NCBI RefSeq assembly: GCF_049243985.1
Contig: NC_135375.1
Location: forward strand, 26,846,490-26,910,489
Length of the DNA stretch: 64,000 nt
Reading direction: 5' to 3'
Origin: Paroedura picta
Taxonomy: Eukaryota > Chordata > Lepidosauria > Squamata > Gekkonidae
The number at the start of each line of letters is the position of its first letter. Position 1 is the first letter of the stretch. Positions 32,058 to 42,025 of this stretch are shown here, piece by piece. Both the position numbers and the translations under genes were made by a program. Under the pieces are notes generated by a model. The model ran no database searches, was not told the DNA's origin, and saw nothing but the letters and a program-made list of their open reading frames with translations.

Positions 32058-32250
32058 GTAAATCAGTGTGTTGTAGTGGTTCAGGTGTTAGGCTGTGATC
32101 TTGGACACTAGGTTCAAACCCATACTTAGCCATGAAGGGTGACCTTCTGCCAGTCTCTCTCATGCTAACACAAGGCTGTTATGAAGGTAAAAACGTAGGA
32201 ATGCAGAACAATGTACACCACTCTGAACTCTTTGGTGGAAGGACAGGCAT
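32058..32250 (+). mobile_element. Old tRNA-derived SINE
   Basis: The head is GTGTTGTAGTGGTTCAGGTG (A box TAGTGGTTCAGG), the B-box region AGGTTCAAACCC, then GGTGACCTTCTGCCAGTCTC, AAGGCTGTTATGAAGGTAAA and CTCTGAACTCTTTGGTGG. It lies directly behind the LINE fragment. Confidence 0.72.
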
Positions 32251-32421
32251 TTTCAGATGTAACCAGTAAACAGTAATGACTGGGAAGTGGTTTGGATGAT
32301 GATTGCTCTCCCCAGATCTGAAACACTGGTCCACATTAATGCACTGCTCCATTGCCTCTGGACTATTTATGCCACATGGACAATGACTGAACACAGAGCC
32401 GTGTCCTGAGTTAGGCATCTA

Positions 32422-32744
32422 GAGCCAGTTTGGTGTAGTGGTTAGGAGTGCGGACTTCTAATCTGGCATGCCGGGTTCGATTCTGCGCTCCCCCACATGC
32501 AACCAGCTGGGTGACCTTGGGCTCGCCACGGCACTGATAAAACTGCTCTGACCGAGCAGTGATATCAGGGCTCTCTCAGCCTCACCCACCCCACAGAGTA
32601 TCTGCTGTGGGGAGAGGAAAGGGAAGGTGACTGTAAGCCGCTTTGAGCCTCCTTCGGGTAGGGAAAAGCGGCATATAAGAACCAACTCTTGTTCTTCTTC
32701 TTCTTCTTCTTCTTCTTCTTCTTCTTCTTCTTCTTCTTCTTCTA
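32422..32744 (+). mobile_element. tRNA-derived SINE with (TTC)n tail, full length
   Basis: The head is GAGCCAGTTTGGTGTAGTGG. The A box is TAGTGGTTAGGAGT and the B box GGGTTCGATTC, spaced as in tRNA genes and close to tRNA-Glu/Asp-like sequence. Next come GGTGACCTTGGGCTCGCC, CTCTCTCAGCCTCACCCACC, GGGGAGAGGAAAGGGAAGG and the 3' end AAGCCGCTTTGAGCCTCCTT, GGCATATAAGAACCAACTC, then about 50 bases of TTC. The 3' end resembles the terminal block of the L2/CR1-type LINEs here, so mobilisation by such a LINE is plausible. Close copies are at 46223 and 59583. Confidence 0.94.
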
Positions 32745-33708
32745 TTGGGTTGTCATAGTCTGAGTTTGGTCATGTGACCTCTGTACAGTAAAAGTCCTGC
32801 ACTCCGTTTCATGCCACCTTTCCTAGGTGGGCTTCCAATGAAAGTACTTGACATGAGAAAGGATGTAGAGCAGGTGGCTGCGTAAATAGTCATGGGTACT
32901 GGAAAACAATCATTTTTCTTAGTTGACTTCCCACACACATTTTTACAGTTCATAAATTCTGTCTGTCATTTCCCGGCCCAATGCACTACAGGAAGGAGAG
33001 AAACAGGATGTGAAATAACTCCCCAGTGTGCTCTCCTTTCAGTGCAATTCACCTCTCAGGGAACACAGGTTTTACAAATGAGCTACTTTTGATTACAGTC
33101 TGTTATGGAGCAAGTCACCTGCAGTGAAAAGAGAAACATCCGGTGATATCTCTGAGGGTGAATTCTGTTTGCAGGCATGTTGTGCATGGAGGAAACGGGA
33201 CACTTATTTGTTGCTACGTAAACGCCTTTTGTTTCCACAGAAACCTTCAGTCCAGTGAATCATCACCTACTAGAGTATTTTTGAGACTAAGGAGATGTAG
33301 AAATAATAGCTTTTCAGAGGGTTGGGCTGGGCTCTGTTGAGCCATACTTGCCATTTGAGCCATATATATCCATTTGCTATGGCCTGCCACTATCTATGGT
33401 CAGGCAAGGTTTTTTTTTCCCCTTTCTTTTAAATAAAACTTTTATTCAAAATTTTAAAACTGTAAAATATAACATCGATAATAAAAATCCAAATTGCCAA
33501 ATAAGAAGAGAATATTAAGAAATGAAAAATAGAAAAGGGGTGAAGATTCAGCTTGTACACAAAAATTTTCTATGCAAGAAGCTTTTTACAGGAGAGAAAT
33601 GTTATTTAAAGATAAATGGTTGACATACTGTGATATGCTAGATTTCTCAAAGGGGACCATTTATGGTTAGAAAGGTTTTCATACCATTTTAGGCTGTATT
33701 CTCTAAAA
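32745..33708. other. Noncoding sequence
   Basis: No gene supported. There is a T-run at 33411-33419. Confidence 0.4.
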
Positions 33709-33777
33709 CAGGGGTAGTCAACCTGTGGTCCTCCAGGTGTCCAGGGACTACAATTCCCATGAGCCCCTGCCAGCATC
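33709..33777 (+). mobile_element. hAT MITE (CAGGGGTAGTCAACCTG family), half copy
   Basis: CAGGGGTAGTCAACCTGTGG to GAGCCCCTGCCAGC is present. The second arm is missing. Confidence 0.82.
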
Positions 33778-33927
33778 TGCCCACCCCTTCAGCAGGACCA
33801 ATGTTGCTTCACTAGAATGGATACATGAGTAGTGTTTATTATGAAGAATAGTCTTCCATTTATTTAAAATATTTATACCCTACTTTTCCTTACATCTAAA
33901 GTAAGCAATTGCAAGGAAAAAAACGAC

Positions 33928-34825
33928 GGGCCATTTCCCACGGCTTAAAAATAGCACAATGGTTGCTAATTGAAAACGCTACTAATTTGGCATTACCCAC
34001 GACGTCGTAGACAATCTGCAACACTCCTGAAACCGATCAGCAATAAGCGCTTCGTTTTAGCGCTTTCAGGGGAATCCAGAAAAGTGGATTCACCCTCCGG
34101 ATAGCGATACACTCCTGCAACCAATCTGCAACACTAGCGCTAAAGACCTGTGCGTTACCATTGTTGCTGGTTCTTCAAAGCCCCTCCCCCTGGCTCTCTT
34201 CTCCAAACTTCCGGCGAAGCGATCGCCATTTTTTTTTCTCGGAGCGAGCGGGGATAAACGCACCGGCGAGCCTCTTTCTGTTTAGAGGCTTCCCTGGCTT
34301 CATTCCTTCACCTTTAGTCACTAAGCACAAACCACTTAAAAGCCCGTTTGCTGAAATAAAGTCCCTTTATTTTTTACACATAAATTCAGCCGAAAATCGA
34401 GCCCGTGAGAAGGGGGGGGGGAATTTTTTTTTATCACTCGAGGCAGCGTGCAAACGATCATACAATCAAACGACAGCTCACATTAGGCAGCTGGATGGGT
34501 CTCTCCGTAGCAACGAATCTACACAGATTCGTTGCTATGGGTCTGTTTTTTTTTTAAAAAACCTTTCTTAAAGGGAAAGCGGCTGTTTGGGAGCATGCTA
34601 ACGGCTGCCCATTGGCTGCTTGACGGCCAGGGGCGGGACGAGCTTGGCAATAGCGCTTCCTTTCTAGCGATTTCTGCCGAGACCGGAAGCCTGTGGGAAA
34701 CGCTAAAAAACGCAACTGATTCCACTACAAAGCCAGGTGTGCAAAACGACGAATTCCACTATTTTAAATGCCGATTTTTCATTCCGCAAACAATTTGCAA
34801 CAAAGATCCCTGTGCGAAAAGGCCC
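33928..34825. mobile_element. CpG-rich inverted-repeat element, about 0.9 kb, unclassified
   Basis: The ends GGGCCATTTCCCACGG and (inverted) GGGCCTTTTCGCACAGGG form an imperfect terminal repeat of about 16 bp. They are flanked by GAC at 33925-33927 and 34826-34828, a possible 3-bp target duplication. CpG density far exceeds that of surrounding DNA (ACGACGTCGTAG, CTTCCGGCGAAGCGATCGCC, GGAGCGAGCGGGGATAAACG). It has internal inverted pieces such as CGAATCTACACAGATTCG and CTTCGTTTTAGCG. No transposase is encoded. Open frames reach 136 codons but carry no domain. The first 105 bp recur in reverse at 60322-60430, which shows it is a family. A 3-bp duplication would fit PIF/Harbinger-like or CACTA-like elements; I cannot decide. 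Confidence 0.75.
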
Positions 34826-34828
34826 GAC

Positions 34829-35360
34829 CTGTTAACAGTCCACTGACAATCTAAAAACAGTGTGCATGTTAAAAACACAGCTAGATATCCTGAGACAGGC
34901 TACCCTTCAAATGTCTCCTGAAATGAAACTGTCTTCGATGCCACCAGAATGCTGCAAATGAAGGCCCCCTCCATACTAAGCGTACCAACTGCTCAGGCCT
35001 CGTGGGAAATTACCTACCCCCAATCTCCCACCCTTGAGAAACTGAGGCAAAAAATGTGGTCTCCATTATGACCTTCCAGGAAGTTCACTTGATCTCTTTG
35101 GTATTTAGTGTAGAGTTTAGGGAAATTATTAACATGTCATCTGGAAGTGACATCACATACTTTCCAAACTCCACCCAAAAATCATACTCCATGGGCCATG
35201 GCAGTATTGGGAACCCTACTCTGAACACACCCTGGTAAATCATTTGAGAGGACTAAGATCTATGACAGAAAAGTGTTGCCATACAAGAAGACACCACAAG
35301 GCTCTCTGAAGAATGTAGCTAGCCCATAGCCATCACCATAACTGAAGAACTTCTGAAACC
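34829..35360. other. Noncoding sequence
   Basis: No feature supported. Confidence 0.4.
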
Positions 35361-35736
35361 CCGTGGTCCCCAACCTTTTTGTCACCGGGGACCGGTCAAC
35401 GCCTGACAATTTTACTGAGGCCCGGGGGGGGGGGTAGTCATTTGCCGAAGTAAGTCACCACCGCCGCCTGAGCCCCTACTCCAGTTGCTGTCCCGCCAGT
35501 GCCCCTGACTTCCTGCCGCCTGCTGGGGGGCGCTGCCAGCAGCAGATGCGCAGTGCCACACCGAGGGGGAGCCCCAGCCATGGCAGCCGCTGGAGAGCAC
35601 CAAAGGTGAGCTGGTGGCAGAGTGGCAGGGCAGCCCCCAAGGCAGCAGCCGGGGAGGAGGACGAGGAGGAGCTGTGGCCCGGTACTGACTGATCCCGACC
35701 GGTCCCGGTCCCTGGATTGGGGGTTGGGGACCACTG
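35361..35736. mobile_element. GC-rich hAT MITE, CAGTGGTCCCCAACC family, copy 1
   Basis: The left end is CCGTGGTCCCCAACCTTTTT and the right end GGTTGGGGACCACTG, inverted. The flanks CTGAAACC and CTGTAACA match at 6 of 8, but the last two bases on the right may belong to the next insertion. The interior has GGGGACCGGTC and a mirrored GACCGGTCCCGG near the right. Open frames of 119-140 codons on the minus strand span it and the neighbouring insertion and are artefacts of GC content. Confidence 0.85.
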
Positions 35737-35742
35737 CTGTAA

Positions 35743-36200
35743 CATACAATGCTAAACCAAAAAAGGAACAAAACCCAACCTTAACAGGTAGGAACTCACA
35801 AGTTGAGCTGAGCAATAAAAATAATGTAAAACTTGTTAAATATTTATTATGGTGCACCAATAAAAACAGAATAAAAACTTCTTAAAAACTATACCGAACT
35901 AACAGCACATAGAACCAAGGGCCAAACGCGTTTCGACCCTTCCGGGTCTTCCTCAGTGGTCAAGATTATAATAATACACTCTCTATATAACTATACCTAT
36001 ATAGAACTCTCTATAATGTATAGCTGAATGGTTCGGTGGGATCTGTAATGTATAAATTTTATCCTTTTTGGAGACGAATTCCTATGTTATGTCCCTAAAG
36101 TCACCACTCTTCGCTATCATTAAGTTCTGTACTCAGAGTGTAATCTCATGTGCGTCAGAAAAAGGCATATTTTTATTGTTCAGCTCAACTTGTGAGTTCC
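35743..36200. mobile_element. 458-bp retroposed insert, Penelope-like, with 14-bp target duplication
   Basis: It is bordered by GACCACTGCTGTAA at 35729-35742 and 36201-36214, a duplication length expected for target-primed retroposition and not for hAT. A 33-nt inverted pair (35791-35823 and 36168-36200, one mismatch) begins GGAACTCACAAGTTGAGCTG, and its right arm ends exactly at the duplication. An ACGCGTTTCGACCC / GGGTCTTCCTCAGTGG motif lies at 35921-35959. It has no coding capacity. The Penelope-like assignment rests on the inverted end plus the hammerhead-like motif and is tentative. Confidence 0.65.
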
Positions 36201-36214
36201 GACCACTGCTGTAA

Positions 36215-37094
36215 GGCACTGACCGGCAGCAGGAAGTACAACCAGCTCTCCCAACACTGGCCTTGAGAGCCACTGAGAGCTTTCCACAGCTATTCAGCTA
36301 AGCAGGGTGGCATCTCAGACTTTCGAGCCTGGTAGCCACAAGAAGAGATCAAGAGGTCCTGCTTTCCTCAAGTTGTAGTTCTTGACCACAAACTGCTATC
36401 ATGCTATAGCATAAGAACAACTACCATTAAAAAAAATCCCTTAAAAGTCCTCTACTGACATAGGTGGTGGGAGGAAAGTGGTTGGCAGGGGCAGGGAAAG
36501 TGCAGCGGGAACGCCATTGACAGTATGGCATTGAGTGCTACAAAGAAAATGTTCTCTGTTTGAAGCAGCCTGCAATTTGTAGATTTTTTAAAGAAAGGGA
36601 CCCATAAATACCTCTTCTCCACTTCCCAGCCAACTACTTTCTAAAGGCACCAAGTTTTGTAACACTTGCAGATCTCAACATCTTCTTTAACCTTTCTTCA
36701 AGCAAGAAGGAAAGGCAAATAACTTGGAGAGGCAGCTTGCTTACTCACCTGTGCCTGGAGTGTTTGCAGTCTGGTGGGGAGGCACCCCAGAAAATGTCCG
36801 GGATTAGAAACAGAAGGTTTTGTTTATGGATTTGATCCAGAAGCAGCTTTTAAGGGGGAGGGAGGTTAAGGAATCTGATGCAAAAGGCCACTTTCCCCAA
36901 ACTCACTTTTGGCCAAGATAATTACGACAGTTTAATTTAGTTCTGAGAAATGTGAGATAAATAATTTATTGTGATTAAGACCATATCTCAGATCCTGCCA
37001 TCTTCATACCTAGCAATTAGCCTGTAGTTTGGATTTATTATGAAGAAATTATATCTAGAATGGAGGAGTCATGGTTTAGAAACTATAAACGTTT
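36215..37094. other. Noncoding sequence
   Basis: No gene or repeat supported. Confidence 0.4.
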
Positions 37095-37302
37095 GAGTTG
37101 CCATCTTCCAGGTGGGACTGGAGATCTTCCAGAATTTCAGTTCATCTCGACTACAGACATTAGTTGTCTTGGAGAAAATGGATCCTTTGGAGAGTCAACT
37201 CTATGACATTGGGGTTCCTTCTCTTCACAAATTCTTCCCTTCACAGGCTCCCCACAATCATACCAAATCCTCAGGAATTTCCCAACCCAGAACAATCCTA
37301 TA
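37095..37302 (-). mobile_element. TA-flanked MITE, GGGTTGCCAGC family
   Basis: GAGTTGCCATCTTCCAGGTG, TTCCAGAATTTCAGTTCATC, TTGGAGAAAATGGATCCTTT, TCTATGACATTGGGGTTCCT and AGGAATTTCCCAACCCAG occur in the family order, reverse to the copy at 15751. Confidence 0.82.
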
Positions 37303-37328
37303 ATTGCTGCAAATTATTATTATTACAC

Positions 37329-37720
37329 TAGGGGCCAAGCCCGTTGCATTCAGGAATACAATGGGAGCTAGATTGGGGTGGAAGAACTCTGTGAATGGCC
37401 TCTCCCTCCCCCCCCCCTCCCGGACTTGGAAATACTGGAGGATGGAGGCTCCTGGGAAGGAAACTCATTGGCAGGGGCAGCTCTAATGCAGCAAGGATCT
37501 GTAGCCTCTGAGCCTCGGAGGGAAGTGGAAGGAGGAGGGGGTGGTCAGGGGTGGGGGACAGAAGGTGATTGGCTGGCTGCTGGCCCAGCCAGTTGAAGGA
37601 GGAGGCATTCAGGGGTGGAACAGCTGCCCTGAGTGTGTGTTAAGTGCTGAGTGTCACTTAAGCCATGAGACATGCTCCTCCTCCAAGGCCTTACCAGAAA
37701 TATTAAGTGGAACTAATTAA
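37329..37720. repeat. Probable repeat beginning GGGGCCAAGCCCGTTGC
   Basis: GGGGCCAAGCCCGTTGCATT followed by GAATACAATGGGAGCTAG is a block I associate with lizard repeats. It is followed by purine-rich sequence (GGAGGAGGGGGTGGTC). The right edge is unclear and the class is unknown. Confidence 0.4.
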
Positions 37721-38311
37721 AAGGTATGCTTGAACCACTTTGTGTAAATAGAATTTTAAAAACCCAAACCATGTTGGTCCATGTAGACGTGCACCATTTG
37801 CAAATGAGCTACTAACACCAATGTCACGTCAGCTCAACAGCAAAATTTTTCAATGAAATCGGTACACATGTTAATCAAGCATTGAGGAATGATATGTTTG
37901 GCACAGTAATTTGACCCAAGTTCCCATACCAAATTTCCATGGGAGAGCACATTGTTTGAAGCAGCCTGCAACTCTTATCAATGGAGACCGGCCACTCTGC
38001 TACTCTGTGGCAAGACAGCAGAGGGACAGGAGCTTTCAGAATTCCCTTCCGGAGCCTAAGCAGTCAGTGGCATCTGGCATCTGCAGTACCTCCATTTTGG
38101 AAATGGACTTATTAACCTCCATATCCTGCCCCTTTTCAATTATGAAACCCGAAACAGTGCACTGATAAGGCCCAGACCAGTGAAGTTTGAATAGGGTTGC
38201 TTCTTCGTGTCTCTTACCAAGCATGCCCTGTCCTAGAGAGACTGGTTTATCTGGAATTTTGTCCCCAAACTCTGTGTGATTTCATTTGTGATCATGGCAG
38301 TCTCAGGGAAA

Positions 38312-38890
38312 ATACTTGACTCATTTACTTTATTCTGCTCTGGTTTGGCCTCACTTGGAGTACTGTGTTCAGTTTTGGGCACCACAGTTAAAGAAGGATG
38401 TAGACAAACTGGAGCATGCCCAGAGGAGGGCAACTAAGATGGCAAGGGGTTTGGAGACCAAGATGTATGAAGAAAAGTTGGGGGAGCTTGGTCTGTTTCG
38501 CCTGGAGAGGAGGTGGCTGATAACCATCTTCAAGTATTTAAAAGGCTGCCATATAGAGGATGGAGCAGAGTTGTTCTCTCTTGCCCCGGAAGGACGGACC
38601 AGAACCAATGGGATGAAATTAATTCAAAAGAAATTCCATCTAAACATCCAGAAAAGTTCCTGACAGAGCTGTTTCTCAGTGGAACAGGCTTCCTTGGGAG
38701 GTGGTTGGTTCTCCATCTTTGGAAATTTTTAAACAGAGGCTGGATAGCCATCTGACAGAGAGGCTGATTCTGTGAAGGCTTAAGGGGGTGGCAGGTCACA
38801 GCGGATGAGTGATAGGGTTGTGAGTGTCCTGCATAGTGCAGGACTAGATGACCCATGAGGTCCCTTCCAATTCCATGATTCTATGATTTC
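38312..38890 (+). mobile_element. CR1 LINE 3' end with RT C-terminus and octamer-like tail
   Basis: An almost uninterrupted frame of about 110 codons reads [20 protein letters not shown], then [35 protein letters not shown] and [13 protein letters not shown], the hallmark end of CR1 ORF2 ([30 protein letters not shown] in consensus). The 3' UTR contains GACTAGATGACCCATGAGGT and ends TTCCATGATTCTATGATTTC, the CR1 tail. It is 5'-truncated at about 580 bp. One frame break occurs near the end. Relatively young among the CR1 copies here. Confidence 0.95.
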
Positions 38891-38943
38891 TTTCCCTGCT
38901 TCATGAAAGTTAGGCTGCGATAACAGAAGACCTGTGTTGACCT

Positions 38944-39108
38944 GGGTTTCTAACCTCCAGCTGGAGCCTGCAGTTCTCCTGAAATTACAGCTGATCCCCT
39001 AAGAAGAAAGCTTAAGAGAGTGGACACTCTGGCTTCACGTACTTGTGTAGCTCCCTCACCTGGCACCACCCCAAAATCTCCAGGAATTTCCAAAGCAGCT
39101 GGCAACCC
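38944..39108 (-). mobile_element. TA-flanked MITE, GGGTTGCCAGC family
   Basis: GGGTTTCTAACCTCCAGCTG, CTCCTGAAATTACAGCTGAT, CCCCAAAATCTCCAGGAATT and GCAGCTGGCAACCC, with the centre diverged. Confidence 0.82.
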
Positions 39109-39585
39109 AAGTCCTTCACTGATGTGCAAGCTCTGTTTGCTGTCAGATTCTGGTGCGAATCCACCAGGCCTCTCACATTTCCATTGTTTCTTTTGCATTG
39201 TGCATTGTTTAAAAGACTCCATTGTGCTTCTCTAATTTTTCTCATCAGCTTTGCTGTCTCCAGTAATGTCAACTATGTATTCATTGTAATCAGTGACTGT
39301 GAAGGTTCTGGGGTGATGTGTGTCGGAGAGACAGCTTACTGCTCAATGCATTCCAGCCACAGAGCTTGGGCCTAATGGTGGTTTTCCCGAATAATAACAC
39401 GAAAACTATTTCTTTCATGCTTCTGGTCTCTTACTTGTAAGGCAATTTGGAAAAAAAGCTCTTCTAGACTTATGAACTTTAGCAAACTATGTACAACCAA
39501 GAGGCCACTGGAAGCTGATTGTCAGACTGGGGGGGCCGGGTCTGGAGGGTGGTTCTAGCATCTCCTTTTCCAGAGTGCCTGTGGT

Positions 39586-39717
39586 AGAGCTGCCAGCTCT
39601 GGATGGGAAATACCTGGAGATTTTGTGGGGTGGAGCTTGGGGCAGGGAGGGACTTTAGCAGAGTATAATGCCATAAAATCCAACCTCCAAAGCAGCTGCT
39701 TTCTCCTAGCCTACGGG
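39586..39717 (+). mobile_element. TA-flanked MITE, GGGTTGCCAGC family, 3'-truncated
   Basis: GAGCTGCCAGCTCTGGATGG, GAAATACCTGGAGATTTTGT, GCAGGGAGGGACTTTAGCAG and TATAATGCCATAAAATCCAA. It stops after CTGCTTTCTCC. Confidence 0.82.
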
Positions 39718-39821
39718 CAATGCTCCAGCAGTGGAGAGAAGCATGGTGCCCCTTCCTCTCTCCTTGACCTCTAGATCTGGTCTCCATCCTTCCTAGTTGT
39801 TTCCAGGCAAGGCTTGTAAAG

Positions 39822-40182
39822 CAGTGGTCCCCAACCTTTTTTAGGCTGGGGACCGGCAGGGCAACTGCCGCGCCCGTGCATCGCGCATGCGTGGCTGCAT
39901 ACGCGCATAGCTCATGTGCGGCCAAAATCATGCATGTGTGGCACTTTTTGCGCATGGGCGGCACTTTCGCACATGTGCGATTTTGGCCGCACATGGCGCG
40001 TGTGCGCATGCGCGGCCCTGATTCCCTCTCCCCCCTCCCGCAGTAAGAAGCTTCCCGGGCTGCGAGCTTGCGGCCTGGGAAGTTTTTTACTGCGGGGGGG
40101 GGCGGGGAGAGGGAACCGCGGCCCGGCGCCATGGCCTTCGCGGCCCGGCACCGGGCCGCAGCCCGCAGGTTGGGGACCACTG
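39822..40182. mobile_element. CpG-rich hAT MITE (361 bp), perfect 8-bp duplication
   Basis: It starts CAGTGGTCCCCAACCTTTTT and ends GGTTGGGGACCACTG. TTGTAAAG stands at 39814-39821 and again at 40183-40190, exact. The interior is made of nested palindromes: ATGTGCGGCCAAAATC near 39913 mirrors GATTTTGGCCGCACAT near 39980, and CCCGCAGTAAGAAGCTTCCC mirrors GGGAAGTTTTTTACTGCGGG. CpG is extremely dense and hardly decayed, which suggests youth. A 233-codon minus-strand frame crosses it and is not a gene. Confidence 0.94.
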
Positions 40183-40437
40183 TTGTAAAGGACTACCTGG
40201 GGCAGGCGTTCCCTAGGCTCCAATCAATACATTCCAAGACCCTTACTGTCCTCTCCTCTAATGGGCTGTTGTCCTTCTGCTCTCTCCAGCTTTCTATTTG
40301 CCTTCCAAGTCTAAGGCCCATCCCATATTTCCCAGGACTGTTATTGGCCTGTTGGGCCTCCTGCCTGCTCCAAGGAATCTCCAGAGGTTACCCTTCCTTC
40401 TCCTGGTCTTCTTTTACAGCCTTAGCTACCTCCTGGG

Positions 40438-40695
40438 CCATTGGTGTAGTGTTAAGGAAAGGTGGCTTCTAATCTGGCTGAGCCAGGTTTGATTCCCCAT
40501 TCCTCCATATGCCACCAGCTGAGTGACCTTGGGCTCATCACAGTCCTGTTCTTACAAAGCAGTGCTTTCAGAGTTTTCTCAACCTTTCAGGGTGTCTGTT
40601 GTGGGGAGAGGAAGAGAAGTTAATTGTAAGCTGCTTTGAGACTCCTTTGGGTATTGAAAAGTGGGATATAAAAACCAACTATTTTTCTTCTTTTT
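40438..40695 (+). mobile_element. tRNA-derived SINE with TTC-type tail, older copy
   Basis: It has CATTGGTGTAGTGTTAAGGA (A-box region), AGGTTTGATTCCCC (B box), GAGTGACCTTGGGCTCATC, GGTGTCTGTTGTGGGGAGAG, AAGCTGCTTTGAGACTCCTT, TGGGATATAAAAACCAAC and a decayed TTCTTC tail. Confidence 0.9.
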
Positions 40696-40738
40696 GTTCT
40701 TCTCCTTCTACTGCTGGTGTTCCTTCACTTTCCCTGGT

Positions 40739-40858
40739 ATGGTTGCCAGCTCTAGGCCGAGAAATACCTGGAGATTTTGGGGGTGGAGCCTGAGGATGGT
40801 AGGGTTTGGGGAAGGGATGGACTTCAATGGGGTATAATGCCATGGGCAACCCCATACC
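40739..40858 (+). mobile_element. TA-flanked MITE, GGGTTGCCAGC family, 3'-truncated
   Basis: GGTTGCCAGCTCTAGGCCGA, GAAATACCTGGAGATTTTGG, GGGTGGAGCCTGAGGATGG and GGTATAATGCCATGGGCAAC. Confidence 0.87.
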
Positions 40859-40860
40859 AT

Positions 40861-42025
40861 CCCCTGCTTATCTGATGTCAGCCATGGACAGTCACCCAAA
40901 TCTTCCACTGCCCAATTAGCTGTTTCCATCTGTTGTTTGATGTAAAGTTTGTTAAATATTTTTTACATTTTTGAGTATCTGGGTTGGACATGGACTTCAT
41001 ACTTTTTTGATGAGCTAGTTTAAGGGTAAAGGGAAAAGTGTGTGTGTGGGGAAAGATTAATAAACATTATAGTAATCTCCAGCCTCCAGGAAGAAAACAG
41101 CTACTAAAGTTAAACACTCTTTATGCAGGACAATGTTCATACTAAAGGATTTTCTGATTTTTACCGTGGGAATACCACTTTTTTTTGGTAAACATTTCTT
41201 CCCAGTTCTACATCTTCCTCTGTTTCTGTATCTGATGTGTGCTTTGTAGTCTTATCTGATACCACATTTGACAACTCCACCATTTTGACTTGGAATTTGG
41301 AAACCCATTTCTGTCTTCTGTGAACTGAACCTCTGAGTCTTCACAAAGTCAGAATTCTAAATTCAAACTCTCAGCAGCTCTCTTTCACATTACCTGCCAC
41401 CTGATCCATTTAATTGGAGATGCTGGAGACGGAACTTGAGACCTTCCATATGCCAAGAAGATGCTCTCCCCCCTGACCCGTGTGCTTCCCCATTGCCTCA
41501 TGTTCATGTGAGTTTGATTCCTCATATTGGATTTCTCCGTTAAATTCACAAACCCTGGAGTTCAGTTGAGATTTCTTTCTAATGTTGGGAGAAGGGGTCA
41601 GCAAGGTCAAAGGGAAGAGAGAGGAAACAGGTGGCTCTGGAGGAAAGAAACAGTTGTGAGAGAGGTGAAAAGGTTTAAGCAGGGCGGAACTGAAACTATT
41701 CACTGCTTTCATGCATGTTTTTCACGGGGTTGAAAAATACTTTGGAGCCATTTTTCAACACTCCCCACAAAGCAAAAAGTATCATAAATGTCCTTATTTG
41801 TCCTCAGTGACATCATGGCATTGTCAAATATGATTGGTTGGGACTATTTACTAACTTCCAGTGACAGAGCAAGTGAAGTGTTTTGGCAGCATCCTAGTCA
41901 CTTTGTAAAAAAATTCCTAACTTTGTGTGGTCATCCAAAAATGGAAGAAGGAAGATGCCACTACCAGGAAAACCAATGGAAGAGATCATGGGCAGGAGAA
42001 TATTTACACCATTGAAGTGTTTTAC
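40861..42025. other. Noncoding sequence
   Basis: No feature supported; short TG-run at 41040-41050. Confidence 0.4.

Noticed and set aside
32422-32500. A tRNA gene
   Set aside because: A and B boxes are present, but the cloverleaf is not maintained and the sequence continues into a SINE body and (TTC)n tail.
35412-35860. Overlapping 119- and 140-codon frames on the minus strand
   Set aside because: They cross from a GC-rich hAT MITE into an adjacent insertion. Low-complexity Ser/Pro/Ala/Gly content is typical of GC-rich non-coding DNA.
38316-38663. A host gene for a reverse-transcriptase-like protein
   Set aside because: It is the C-terminus of CR1 ORF2 followed by the CR1 3' UTR and tail.
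39479-40180. A 233-codon open frame on the minus strand, longest in the window
   Set aside because: It runs through two MITEs, including the palindromic CpG-rich hAT. The composition follows the repeats and no domain is visible.
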